NCBI GenBank assembly: GCA_009773185.1
Contig: WPIF01000007.1
Coordinates: 48,206 to 112,205 of the forward strand
Source of the DNA: Nitrospirota bacterium
GTDB taxonomy: Bacteria > Nitrospirota > Thermodesulfovibrionia > Thermodesulfovibrionales > UBA1546
DNA length: 64,000 nt
Reading direction: 5' to 3'
The notes under the pieces were generated by a model that did not search any database, was not told where the DNA came from, and worked only from the letters and a program-made list of their open reading frames with translations. A program made the translations under genes and the position numbers. The stretch's first letter is position 1, and the number at the start of each line of letters is the position of its first letter. Below are positions 50,893 through 60,697 of this stretch, in pieces.

Positions 50893-52245
50893 TTACACCT
50901 CCTGATTCTTTGAAACTTTTAAAATAGCTGACAGGTCATCATCCGGCCCCTTTCTGGCATACGTTGTCAGCAGATATATATCCACAGCTACCAGCGTGCC
51001 GTAAAGAAGCGTAAACCCTGTAAGTGATGCAACAACCTGAGGCACGCTTATTGCCTTTGAAACTGCATCCGAAGTCTTAAGCAGGCCGTAAACAATCCAC
51101 GGCTGTCTGCCGAGTTCTGCAACGAGCCAGCCAAGCTGGGTTGCCAGATACGGCAATGGTATGGCAAAAAGCATCAACTTTAAAAACCATCTGCTGTCTT
51201 CAAGATTATCCTTTCCTGACATGACAGTTGCCATAAGAGAAAGCAGAACAAACAGGAACCCGAGCGCTGCCATTATCCTGAAACTAAAAAATACAGGAAC
51301 GACAGGAGGCCTTTCTTCCTTTGGAAATTCTTTTAACCCCTTAACCTCAGCGTTTCCGTCATGATATGCAAGCAGGCTTAAAAATTTCGGGATTCCTAAG
51401 GCCTCTACCGCATTCCTTTCATTTTCAGTGTCAGGTATAACCAGAAGATTATATGCCGCTCCTTTTTGTGTGTCCCATACGGATTCCATCGCTGCAAATT
51501 TTGTCGGCTGGGTCAGGGCAACTCTTTCAGCATGAAACGTACCTATGACAATCACCATAATTGACGCCGCAAGGCCAAAAACCGCAGCAATCCTGAAGGA
51601 CCGCTTGAAAAAGTCAGCCCTGTTTTTCTTGAGAAGATGATAGGCTGATACGCCCATCACAAAGAACGCAGCAAGGACATACCCTGAAAGCAGTGTATGG
51701 CCGAATTTAAGCCAGCCATAGATATTTGTCAGCAACGCGCTGAAATCAACCATCTCTGCCCTATTGTTCCTCAGGACATAACCAACGGGTTTCTGCATCC
51801 AGCCGTTTGCAAGGAGTATCCAGAGCGCTGAAAGGTTTGTTGCTATTGCAACGAGCCAGATAGAGAGGGCATGAACTTTTTTAGATACCTTGTTCCATCC
51901 GAAAATCCATAACCCTATAAAAGTGGATTCAAGGAAAAATGCAACCGTTGCCTCGATTGCAAGCGGAGCGCCGAAAATATCTCCGACATATTTTGAGTAT
52001 TCAGCCCAGTTCATCCCGAACTGAAACTCCATCGTGATTCCTGTCACAATACCGAGGGCAAAATTAATCAGGAATAATTTTCCCCAGAATTTTGCCATCT
52101 TCAGGTACATCTCATCATTTGTCCTGACATAGCGGCTTTCCATATACGCAATAAGTATTGAAAGCCCGAGCGTCAGCGGCACAAATATGAAATGAAAGGC
52201 CGCTGTTACAGCGAACTGTAATCTGCTTAATGTTAACGTATCCAT
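50893..52245 (-). CDS. cydA: Cytochrome bd oxidase subunit I
   Basis: LSRLQFAVTAAFHFIFVPLTLGLSILIAYMESRYVRTND; GRQPWIVYGLLKTSDAVS. Confidence 0.96.
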   Translation of the reverse strand: MDTLTLSRLQFAVTAAFHFIFVPLTLGLSILIAYMESRYVRTNDEMYLKMAKFWGKLFLINFALGIVTGITMEFQFGMNWAEYSKYVGDIFGAPLAIEATVAFFLESTFIGLWIFGWNKVSKKVHALSIWLVAIATNLSALWILLANGWMQKPVGYVLRNNRAEMVDFSALLTNIYGWLKFGHTLLSGYVLAAFFVMGVSAYHLLKKNRADFFKRSFRIAAVFGLAASIMVIVIGTFHAERVALTQPTKFAAMESVWDTQKGAAYNLLVIPDTENERNAVEALGIPKFLSLLAYHDGNAEVKGLKEFPKEERPPVVPVFFSFRIMAALGFLFVLLSLMATVMSGKDNLEDSRWFLKLMLFAIPLPYLATQLGWLVAELGRQPWIVYGLLKTSDAVSKAISVPQVVASLTGFTLLYGTLVAVDIYLLTTYARKGPDDDLSAILKVSKNQEV

Positions 52246-52288
52246 AAAATTAACCTCCTTTTGTTACCGAAGCATTATCCTGCTTAAA

Positions 52289-52696
52289 TCAAATCCTACT
52301 CTTTTTAGCGAGTTTTTCAAAATTTTCTTTTTTAAGTTCTTTTTCGACTTTTTCCCTTATCTTCACCCAGATAGGATGAACAGTGCATCTGCCGCTGAGG
52401 CGGCAAAGGCGACTGTCAATTGCGCAGATATTCGCAGCCGAGACGCCCTGAATGGCCTCTATGACCTCCAGAAGGTTGATATCCTTCGGGTCTTTTGCGA
52501 GCTGAAATCCTCCCTTGATCCCTCTCGTTGAACTTACAATGCCGGCCTTCATAAGACGTTGAAGGATCTTAGCCAGAAAACTCTTTGGCACATACATGGC
52601 GTTGGATATTTCATCAACACTGGTGACCCGCCAAGTATTTTTGGTCATATAAAGCACGCAGCGTATCGCGTAATCTGCCTTCCTTGTTACATACAT
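52289..52696 (-). CDS. Rrf2 family transcriptional regulator
   Basis: KADYAIRCVLYMTK...SFLAKILQRLMKAGIVSSTRGIKGGFQLAKDPKDINLLEVIEAIQG. Confidence 0.93.
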   Translation of the reverse strand: MYVTRKADYAIRCVLYMTKNTWRVTSVDEISNAMYVPKSFLAKILQRLMKAGIVSSTRGIKGGFQLAKDPKDINLLEVIEAIQGVSAANICAIDSRLCRLSGRCTVHPIWVKIREKVEKELKKENFEKLAKKSRI

Positions 52697-52835
52697 ATTA
52701 ATGCCCCCATTCTTTAAACAGGACTATTTTAGTCTTGTTTTATCACATTTTGAGATACTTGTCAAGTTTTTTTTACCGGCAGTTAAAAAATAAGCTTATA
52801 AAGAGGGGTGTTCAGGAGAATAATCCCGGATACAG

Positions 52836-53609
52836 CTACTTTGAATTTCCGCATGCCGGGCATTGAGGGTCTTTATATGCCTTATAGTTCCTGAATTCAG
52901 CCTTTGTGCCGTTCCAGACCATGAGCTTGCCTTTCAGGTTCTCGCCAACACCGGTGAGATATTTGATAACCTCAAGGGCCTGAAGGCTGCCAATGACTCC
53001 TGGCGTTGCGCCGACAACAGGGAATACCTCGGAAGGAGGCGCTTCAGGATAAATGCATTTAAGGCATGGGGTCTCAGGCGTTTTGATAAAGCTCAACCTC
53101 CCTTCCATACCCCAGATACTGCCGAAGACCAGGGGGATTTTTTTCCTTATTGCTGATTCATTCAATAAATACCTTGTTGGGAAATTATCCATGCAGTCAA
53201 GTATCAGGTCAGCATTTCCGACAAGTGTATCCACATTTTCAGCAACAATCTTGTCCGTAAACGCAGTTACCTTTATGTCAGGGTTCAATTCTTCAAGAGT
53301 CTTTTTTGCGGACACTGCCTTGTTAGTGCCAATGCGGTTGTGGTTGTGAAGTATCTGGCGGTTAAGATTGCTCCAGTCAGGGGAATCAAAGTCGCATATC
53401 CTTATGTTCCCTATGCCGGCAACTGCAAGATATATTGACACAGGCGAGCCAAGCCCTCCTGCGCCGGCAATAAAGACAGTTGATTTTTTCAGTTTTTTTT
53501 GTGTTTCTTCTCCCCAGCCGTCCATCAGCATCTGGCGGTTATATCTTTTTGTCTCTTCAGTAGAAAACATATTCCCTCCCCTTTTTGGAAAAACAACAGT
53601 TTTTAACAA
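52836..53609 (-). CDS. HesA/MoeB/ThiF family adenylyltransferase
   Basis: RYNRQMLMDGWGEETQKKLKKSTVFIAGAGGLGSPVSIYLAVAGIGNIRICDFD; two CxxC (CLKC, CPAC). Confidence 0.9.
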   Translation of the reverse strand: MLKTVVFPKRGGNMFSTEETKRYNRQMLMDGWGEETQKKLKKSTVFIAGAGGLGSPVSIYLAVAGIGNIRICDFDSPDWSNLNRQILHNHNRIGTNKAVSAKKTLEELNPDIKVTAFTDKIVAENVDTLVGNADLILDCMDNFPTRYLLNESAIRKKIPLVFGSIWGMEGRLSFIKTPETPCLKCIYPEAPPSEVFPVVGATPGVIGSLQALEVIKYLTGVGENLKGKLMVWNGTKAEFRNYKAYKDPQCPACGNSK

Positions 53610-53687
53610 TATCAGAAATATCCATGCTCTTGCAACAGGCTAATAAATCCTGGAATATGGAATCTAATTGCAATATAATTAAACAAT

Positions 53688-53850
53688 GATAGCAAGACAT
53701 AGCATTTTCGCTCATTCTCGGGCTTCGACAAATGACTCCTCCGCCTCAGGCGGATTCGCCGGGGCGAAGAGGATTTTGCCTTTTTATTTTATATTTAATG
53801 ATGTCTGACTATCGCCAAAATAAACCGCTTAAATACTATGTCCTGCTATC
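53688..53850 (-). repeat. Structured intergenic element, copy 6, with nested insert
   Basis: Outer arms GATAGCAGGACATAGTATTT / AAATGCTATGTCTTGCTATC around conserved core. Confidence 0.92.
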
Positions 53851-53871
53851 TAAAAACTTGGAGGAGTTCAA

Positions 53872-54981
53872 ATGATAATAGGCGTTCCGAAAGAGATAAA
53901 GAAAGAAGAATACAGGGTTGCCATGACGCCATTTGGAGCTGAAGAACTCAAGAAGGACGGGCATACAATCCTTGTTGAAACAGGCGCTGGTGAAGGGAGC
54001 GGATTTTCAGATGAAGAATATCTTCAGGCAGATGCTAATGTTGTTGACAGAAAAACCGTTTTCAAAAAAGCAGATCTCATTATAAAGGTAAAAGAGCCCC
54101 TGTCTCCTGAGTACGAACTGTTCAGGGAAGGGCAGGCAATATTTACATATCTGCACCTTGCACCGAATCGTGAACTAACTGAATTGCTTCTTAAAAAAAA
54201 GGTAACCGGCCTTGCCTACGAAACACTCCAGAAAGACGGCGCATTGCCTTTACTTGTGCCAATGAGTGAAATTGCAGGAAGAATGGCGCCGATTATGGGA
54301 GCATATTTTCTTCAAAGGATTCATGGAGGTGAAGGAGTGCTCGTTACAGGCGCAACAGGCGTGAAGCCGGCAAAGACATTAATACTCGGAGCAGGCGTTG
54401 TAGGTTCCAATGCAGTGCGCGTTTGTATTGGGCTCGGTATGGATACAATAGCCATGAATAAGGGAGTGGATAGATTACAGAAACTTGATGAGGAATTCAT
54501 GGGCAGGATAAAAACCCTGTCTTTGACATCTCACAATATTGCAGAAGAGATAAAAGATGCCGATATTATTGTCGGAGCCATCCTTGTGCCTGGCGGAAGA
54601 ACCCCTGTATTTATAACAAAGGAGATGCTTAAGACAATGAAAAAGGGCGCTGTGATAATAGATGTCTCAGTTGACCAGGGAGGGTGTGTTGCGACATCAA
54701 GGCCGACAACGCATGATAACCCGGTATATGAGATAGACGGCATTATCCACTACTGCGTCGCCAATATGCCGGGAGCATATCCCAGGACGTCAACACTTGC
54801 GCTCACAAATGCAACTCTCCCGTATATTAAAACCCTTGCTAATAAGGGAATTGAAAAGGCAATCAGGGAAGACTCAACAATAAAAAGCAGCCTTAATACC
54901 TACAAAGGACACATTGTTCACAGGACACTCGCAGACTCAATAGGAATTGAATATAAGAGTGTGGATGAAATTATAAATTAG
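53872..54981 (+). CDS. ald: Alanine dehydrogenase
   Basis: MIIGVPKEIKKEEYRVAMTPFGAEEL; PMSEIAGRMAPIMGAYFLQ; DVSVDQGGCVATSRPTTHDNPVY. Confidence 0.95.
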   Translation: MIIGVPKEIKKEEYRVAMTPFGAEELKKDGHTILVETGAGEGSGFSDEEYLQADANVVDRKTVFKKADLIIKVKEPLSPEYELFREGQAIFTYLHLAPNRELTELLLKKKVTGLAYETLQKDGALPLLVPMSEIAGRMAPIMGAYFLQRIHGGEGVLVTGATGVKPAKTLILGAGVVGSNAVRVCIGLGMDTIAMNKGVDRLQKLDEEFMGRIKTLSLTSHNIAEEIKDADIIVGAILVPGGRTPVFITKEMLKTMKKGAVIIDVSVDQGGCVATSRPTTHDNPVYEIDGIIHYCVANMPGAYPRTSTLALTNATLPYIKTLANKGIEKAIREDSTIKSSLNTYKGHIVHRTLADSIGIEYKSVDEIIN

Positions 54982-54986
54982 CAGCA

Positions 54987-56843
54987 ATGAACAGGAATAT
55001 AACCAGAAGGGATTTTCTAAACGGCGCTCTGATAGGCGCAGGTGTTGTGCTGCTTGACCTGCCGTCCCCTGTCAGGCTTTTTGCGCAAGCAAAGCAGTCG
55101 GGAGAATTTGGCGGAATCGGTGATTACGCTCTATCACATGGAAACACGGCAGAGGTCATCCGCATATTTCAGGCAATTGAAGGCGGCGCATACCGGAAAA
55201 CAAAGGATGAGATTATTGATAGGGATGAGCGATTTGAACTCGTTATAGCAGGAGGAGGGCTTAGCGGGCTTGGAGCCGCTTACGAGTTTTTTAAAAATGC
55301 GCCCAAAAAAGCAAAATGCCTCATCCTTGAAAATCATCCGATTTTCGGCGGCACAGCCAAGAGAAACGAATTTGTTGTTAATGGCGAGCATCTCATAGGC
55401 CCTCAGGGTTCAAATGCCTTCGGGGTCATAGACAGGCCTGAAATCCCAGGATACGAGATTTATTCCGAACTCGGGATTCCTACAGAGTTTGAATATGGCG
55501 AACTGCCTTCGGGACTTAAGCCTCTTGATTTTGACCCCACGAATTTTGGATACAAGCTCTGGTTCAGTTCTAAAAATATAGGCTACTATTTCAATAGTAC
55601 TGAGAAGGGCTCTTCAGGCAGATGGGAAGCAGGGTTCTGGGATAACGAGATGGAAGGCACACCCTACCCCAAAAAGGTTCGCGAGGATTTTATTAAATGG
55701 CGAAAAACAACTGAGCGTCATTATGACGGCAAGGACTATGAGCGATGGCTCGATTCCATGACGTATCAGCAGTATCTTGAAAATATGTTAAAACTCGATC
55801 CGGAAATTACCCGCTTCGCGCATCCTGTGCTTGCAAGCGTAGTCGGGCTTGGCTGCGATGTCATAAGCGCCTTTGCCGCCCGCCAGGTGCATATGCCCGG
55901 ATTTCCGGAATTTCAGGGGCTTCGTTCTCTTAAAAACAGCCATTGGCATTCCTTCCCCGGAGGAAACGATGTTTTCTGCAGGTATCTCGTCAAAACAATG
56001 ATACCTGCTTCGATTGAAGGCGGCAATAAATTTGATGACATCCATAACAGGAAGATACGCTTTCAGTCCTTGGACCGCAACGAAAATAGGGTGCGTATAC
56101 GGCTTGGAGCATCTGTCGTCCGCGTAGAGCATGAAGGCGGCACAACTTCAGGTAATGTTTCTGTCATATATCTGAAAGACGGCCGATTGTATCGTCTGAA
56201 GGCGCAAGGTTTAGTCATGGCCTCCGGCAGCCGGCTGTCGCGCAAGGTTGTCGCAGATCTGCCATCCAGTTATAAGGATGCCTATGACGGGTTTCATGTA
56301 TCACCTATCCTTGTAGTAAATGTTGCTCTCAACAACTGGCGTTTCCTCTACAGGCTTGGGTTTACTGCCTGCAAGTGGTTCGACGGATTTGGTTTCGGCT
56401 GTAATATCCGCAAGCCTATGTATGTCGGCAATTATAAACCTCCATTACATCCTGACAAGCCTGCTATACTAACCTTCTATGTTTCTTTCCATCAGCCTGG
56501 CCTTGCAATTGAAGAGCAGGGGGAGAGCGGAAGAAGGAAACTCCTTGGAACGAGCTATTCGGAATTTGAGTCTCAGGTAGCGGGGCAGATGAAGAGGCTA
56601 TTTGCCGATGCCGGCTTTAAGGCTGAAGATAACATCGCCGGGATAATCCTTAACCGGTGGACATATGCGTATGTCAACCCCCAGCCGGGCTTCTATTTTG
56701 GCAAAGATGGAAAGCCGGCTCCACGGGATGTTATACGCAAACCCCACGGGAGGGTAGCTTTCGCCCATTCAGAACTGAACGGTCATCAACACTGGCTCGC
56801 CGCAATAGATGAGGGCAAAAGAGCGGCAAGACAGGTGGTGTGA
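54987..56843 (+). CDS. Tat-exported FAD-dependent oxidoreductase resembling spermidine dehydrogenase
   Basis: NITRRDFLNGALIGAGVVLL Tat signal; ERFELVIAGGGLSGLGAAYEFFKNAP dinucleotide-binding motif; DWLRYR-free SpdH-like layout; C-term GRVAFAHSELNGHQHWLAAIDEGKRAA. Confidence 0.75.
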   Translation: MNRNITRRDFLNGALIGAGVVLLDLPSPVRLFAQAKQSGEFGGIGDYALSHGNTAEVIRIFQAIEGGAYRKTKDEIIDRDERFELVIAGGGLSGLGAAYEFFKNAPKKAKCLILENHPIFGGTAKRNEFVVNGEHLIGPQGSNAFGVIDRPEIPGYEIYSELGIPTEFEYGELPSGLKPLDFDPTNFGYKLWFSSKNIGYYFNSTEKGSSGRWEAGFWDNEMEGTPYPKKVREDFIKWRKTTERHYDGKDYERWLDSMTYQQYLENMLKLDPEITRFAHPVLASVVGLGCDVISAFAARQVHMPGFPEFQGLRSLKNSHWHSFPGGNDVFCRYLVKTMIPASIEGGNKFDDIHNRKIRFQSLDRNENRVRIRLGASVVRVEHEGGTTSGNVSVIYLKDGRLYRLKAQGLVMASGSRLSRKVVADLPSSYKDAYDGFHVSPILVVNVALNNWRFLYRLGFTACKWFDGFGFGCNIRKPMYVGNYKPPLHPDKPAILTFYVSFHQPGLAIEEQGESGRRKLLGTSYSEFESQVAGQMKRLFADAGFKAEDNIAGIILNRWTYAYVNPQPGFYFGKDGKPAPRDVIRKPHGRVAFAHSELNGHQHWLAAIDEGKRAARQVV

Positions 56844-57781
56844 ATTCCGCGAGTAGCGTCATGATACGAACAATTTTATTAATTGTTTTTTGTTTTATAG
56901 TGTTACCGGCCAAGGTGTCTGCACTTGAGCCTACGGAAAAACTGATTTTTGAGAAGAATTCTCTTTACCAATATATCTCTGTTATCGAGGATACTGTCAA
57001 GGGAGAGCGCTATGTGCGAAACCGGAAAAGGGAGTACGCACAGGGAGGCATTTACGTGAATGCCCCCGACAAACTCCTGTTTGAGTTCACGCAGATGGGT
57101 TTCATCTCTCTTGCCTTCCTGGACAGGGAACCGAAGGACGTTTTGTTTGTGGGGCTTGGCGCAGGAGCTATGCCCAGATACTTCAACAGGCATTACCCCG
57201 AAGCAAATATCGATATAGCGGAGATAGACCCTGATATGCTGGCTGTTGCGCAGAAGTATTTCTATTTAAAAGAGAACGAAATGATGAAAGTGCATATCGA
57301 AGACGGGAGGCTTTTCGTCAAAAGGTCAAAGAAGAAATACGATTGGATCATCCTTGATGCCTATCAGAATGACTACATCCCCTTTCATCTCACAACACTT
57401 GAGTTCCTCAAAGAGGTTAAAGGCAGATTGAAAGATGACGGCGTAATTGTTACGAACATAACGTCGCCATTCCGGAACAAGTTTTTTGACTCCATGATTA
57501 TGACCTACAAGAAGGCATTTCCTCATATTTACATTTTCAAGGGCAGGAAATCCGGCAATTTCATTTTTGTGGCAACAGCGGGCCGTAAGGCAAAGGACAG
57601 GAACGAGATAGAGTCAATGGCTGCCAGGATACAGTCGTCCAAAAAAGTGGACATAGATCTGAGCGGGATAGCAGCAAGATTTGAGCTTTCAACTGACTAT
57701 GAATGGGAGCGCGCAAAGATACTTACAGACGACTTTGCGCCTGTAAATCTCTATCAACACCAGAAGTCAGGGGCACAATGA
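56840..57781 (+). CDS. Spermidine synthase-like methyltransferase-fold protein with N-terminal signal/anchor
   Basis: MIRTILLIVFCFIVLPAKVSA leader; DVLFVGLGAGAMPRYFNRHYPEANIDIAEIDPDMLAVAQKYF; YDWIILDAY. Confidence 0.8.
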   Translation: MNSASSVMIRTILLIVFCFIVLPAKVSALEPTEKLIFEKNSLYQYISVIEDTVKGERYVRNRKREYAQGGIYVNAPDKLLFEFTQMGFISLAFLDREPKDVLFVGLGAGAMPRYFNRHYPEANIDIAEIDPDMLAVAQKYFYLKENEMMKVHIEDGRLFVKRSKKKYDWIILDAYQNDYIPFHLTTLEFLKEVKGRLKDDGVIVTNITSPFRNKFFDSMIMTYKKAFPHIYIFKGRKSGNFIFVATAGRKAKDRNEIESMAARIQSSKKVDIDLSGIAARFELSTDYEWERAKILTDDFAPVNLYQHQKSGAQ

Positions 57782-57791
57782 GGAGGTAATA

Positions 57792-58385
57792 ATGATAAAG
57801 ACAGTAGTTTTTATCTGCGGTTTAGTTGTTATGTCTTTTGAGATACTGGGCAGCAGGGTTTTAGCTCCGAATTTCGGAGGTTCTGTATTTGTCTGGGGAA
57901 GCCTGATAAGCGTTTTTTTAGCCGGACTTTCAGCGGGATACTATCTTGGAGGAAAATTTGCCGATATCAACCCATCTTCGCGAAAACTCAGTCTTATGAT
58001 TATTGCCGCAGGTGTTCTTCTCCTCTCATTTCCAATATACAGCGCACCGGTATCGGACTGGATTTTCACGAAGGACCTCGGCGTAAGGCTGAGCCCCCTG
58101 CTTGCATCTCTTGTTCTTTTCCTGATACCGTCTGTTTTCCTCGGCATTGTAAGCCCCTATACTGCAAAGCTTATGATCTGCAGCCTGCACACATCCGGCA
58201 AAACCATAGGGACGCTCTATGCGCTTTCTACCTTCGGAAGCATTATCGGCACTCTTCTCACATCGTTTTACCTGATTACTATTGCCGGTGTTAACGCACT
58301 GATAATCGGGCAGGGAGTGCTTCTCATTGTTTCAGCCATACCTCTTTTTTTCATGGGTTTAAGTTGCAGCAGGGAAAACGTGTAG
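57792..58385 (+). CDS. Multi-TM protein corresponding to the membrane half of fused spermidine-synthase-like proteins
   Basis: SFEILGSRVLAPNFGGSVFVWGSLISVFLAGLSAGYYLGGKFAD; GIVSPYTAKLM; GKTIGTLYALSTFGSIIGTLLTSFYLI. Confidence 0.8.
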   Translation: MIKTVVFICGLVVMSFEILGSRVLAPNFGGSVFVWGSLISVFLAGLSAGYYLGGKFADINPSSRKLSLMIIAAGVLLLSFPIYSAPVSDWIFTKDLGVRLSPLLASLVLFLIPSVFLGIVSPYTAKLMICSLHTSGKTIGTLYALSTFGSIIGTLLTSFYLITIAGVNALIIGQGVLLIVSAIPLFFMGLSCSRENV

Positions 58386-58562
58386 CCAGGCAGGACATCT
58401 TTGAATGGTGCTGTAAGGTGATAGGATTTCTATATAAAGGCTTTAATGCCAATCCCGGATACATGGAGGTAAAATGAACTGTGCAGAATTTTGTCCCGTA
58501 TCAGGATTGAGGAGAATCCTGTCTTGGCAGTCAGAATTCTCTAAAGCATAGAGACTATAAAT

Positions 58563-59780
58563 ATGCTGCAAATATTTTCTCCGTTCACAGCACTCTGTAC
58601 GGTCGGCTTCTTTGCAAGGTTGTCATACGCCCTTGCGCGAAGCCCTGTGCTCCCTCTGTTTGCGCTTTATGTTGGCGCAGGGCCTGAGGCAATCGGTTTT
58701 GCTGTAGGCATATCAACAGTAACAGGAATCTTCTTTAAACTTCCTTCCGGCGCTCTCTCTGATGTGATCGGGAGAAAGAGGGCGATGCTTGTAGGGCTGG
58801 TAGTATTTGCAGTCATGCCTTTCACCTATTTGTTTGTTAAGGATTATCAATTGCTCATCGTGATACGTTTCATCCACGGCCTTGCCACAGCGATCTACGG
58901 CCCTGTGTCAATGGCTGTTGTTGCCGATGCGGCAGGAACAAGAAAAGGTGAGATGCTTTCATGGTTTTCTTCTGTTACGATAATAGGGAACCTCCTGGGC
59001 GCCCCGCTCGGCGGGTTCATCCTCCACAGAACACCGGCATCCGGGAATCCTTCGCTGGGAGACTTCCAGACAGCATATCTTGTGAGTGGTTTTGCCGGTA
59101 TGATGGCACTTATTCTGGCGCTTGGAGTTCTCAGGGATAGCAGCCCTGCAGATAAGCATAACAATTTCAGAGAGACATATCGGAAGTTTATATCAGGCAT
59201 AAAGGAAGTGATGAGCGACAGGCGCATCTTAATCACCTCGAATATGGAAGGATTGCAAAACATGACTGTCGGCGCGCTGGAGGCCTTTCTGCCCATCTAC
59301 GCCGTAACAGTGGCAGGGTTGAATGAGTTTCAGGCAGGCATTCTCTGGGGTGTTCAGGTAGTGGCAACAATATTATCAAAACCTATTATGGGAAAGACAT
59401 CTGATAAGTACGGACGGAAGCCGTTAATAACAATCGGGATGTTCATGTGTGCAGTATCTTTTGGAGTAGTCCCATTATTAAATGATTTTTATCTGCTGAT
59501 GGTTGCTGCTGTATTTTTTGGCCTTGGAGAGGCGTTTGTTACATCATCATCAGCTGCACTTGTTGCAGACCTATGCAAGGAAAAGCATTTTGGGACAGCG
59601 ATGGGAACATTCGGGACTATCTTTGATATAGGACACGCCGCAGGACCAATACTTGCCGGATTTTTGATAGCACGATACAGCTATCTTTATTCATTCTGGA
59701 TAATGTCTGCAATTCTTATTTTGTCAGTGCCGGTATTTATAATGAATGTTAAATTGGGGCAGCATACAAATAATTTCTGA
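58563..59780 (+). CDS. Major facilitator superfamily transporter
   Basis: LPSGALSDVIGRKRAMLVGL; GKTSDKYGRKPLITIGM; 12-TM-like hydrophobicity. Confidence 0.93.
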   Translation: MLQIFSPFTALCTVGFFARLSYALARSPVLPLFALYVGAGPEAIGFAVGISTVTGIFFKLPSGALSDVIGRKRAMLVGLVVFAVMPFTYLFVKDYQLLIVIRFIHGLATAIYGPVSMAVVADAAGTRKGEMLSWFSSVTIIGNLLGAPLGGFILHRTPASGNPSLGDFQTAYLVSGFAGMMALILALGVLRDSSPADKHNNFRETYRKFISGIKEVMSDRRILITSNMEGLQNMTVGALEAFLPIYAVTVAGLNEFQAGILWGVQVVATILSKPIMGKTSDKYGRKPLITIGMFMCAVSFGVVPLLNDFYLLMVAAVFFGLGEAFVTSSSAALVADLCKEKHFGTAMGTFGTIFDIGHAAGPILAGFLIARYSYLYSFWIMSAILILSVPVFIMNVKLGQHTNNF

Positions 59781-59827
59781 GGTTTAACCACCAAAAGTCA
59801 AATCTTTTTGGTGTTATAATTATCTCT

Positions 59828-60559
59828 ATGGAAATTGTTACTGCAAAAGGGCTTGTAAAAGACTATGGCTCTCTCAGGGCTGTTGATAATATCAATTTTG
59901 AAATTTCAAGAGGCGAATGTTTTGGTTTTCTCGGGCCGAACGGCGCAGGCAAGACAACTGTAATGAGCATTATCTACTGTTTTATGCCGCCGACATCTGG
60001 AAATGTAAAAGTATTCAGCATGGATGTAACTGAAAACCGCAGTGAGATAAAATCAAGAATAGGCGTCATGCCTCAGGAGGACAATCTTGACCCGGACCTT
60101 ACAGTGCTTGAGAATCTTATTGTATATGCAAGGTATTTCGATATCTTAAAAAAGGAATCCCTGCCATTGGCAAAAGAGCTTCTTGATTTTGTGGAAATAA
60201 GTGAAAAGGCTGATGTAAATATAAAAGACCTTTCAGGAGGGATGAAACGCCGTCTCGTGCTTGCAAGGTCTTTAATAAACAACCCTGAATTATTAATACT
60301 TGATGAGCCGACCACCGGCCTTGACCCTCACAGCAGGCATTCGGTATGGGACAAACTGAATCAGCTTAAGGCAAAGGACACGACCCTGATACTTACGACC
60401 CATTATATGGAAGAGGCGGAAAAGCTCTGCGACAGGGTTGCTATCATGGATTTGGGAAAGATTGTGACGATTGATTCCCCTGCGGGGCTTATGAAAAAGC
60501 ACGGAGGGAATCTGGAGGAGGTTTATTTGAAATTAACAGGGAAACAGCTTAAGGATTAG
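59828..60559 (+). CDS. ABC transporter ATP-binding protein
   Basis: GFLGPNGAGKTTVMSII; DLSGGMKRRLVLARSLINNPELLILDEPTTGLDP. Confidence 0.95.
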   Translation: MEIVTAKGLVKDYGSLRAVDNINFEISRGECFGFLGPNGAGKTTVMSIIYCFMPPTSGNVKVFSMDVTENRSEIKSRIGVMPQEDNLDPDLTVLENLIVYARYFDILKKESLPLAKELLDFVEISEKADVNIKDLSGGMKRRLVLARSLINNPELLILDEPTTGLDPHSRHSVWDKLNQLKAKDTTLILTTHYMEEAEKLCDRVAIMDLGKIVTIDSPAGLMKKHGGNLEEVYLKLTGKQLKD

Positions 60560-60566
60560 CTATTTG

Positions 60567-60682
60567 ATAAGGGTGGCTACAGTATTCTCGCTCATTCTCG
60601 CTGCGCTCCGAGGTTTTGCCTGTCCATGCATTCTGCATAGAGGCACGCAAAAAAGCCGCTCGAATACAATAGCCACCCTTAT
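60567..60682 (-). repeat. Structured intergenic element, copy 7
   Basis: Outer arms ATAAGGGTGGCTATTGTATTC / GAATACTGTAGCCACCCTTAT; diverged P2 arm. Confidence 0.88.
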
Positions 60683-60697
60683 TAAGGTGATAATAGC

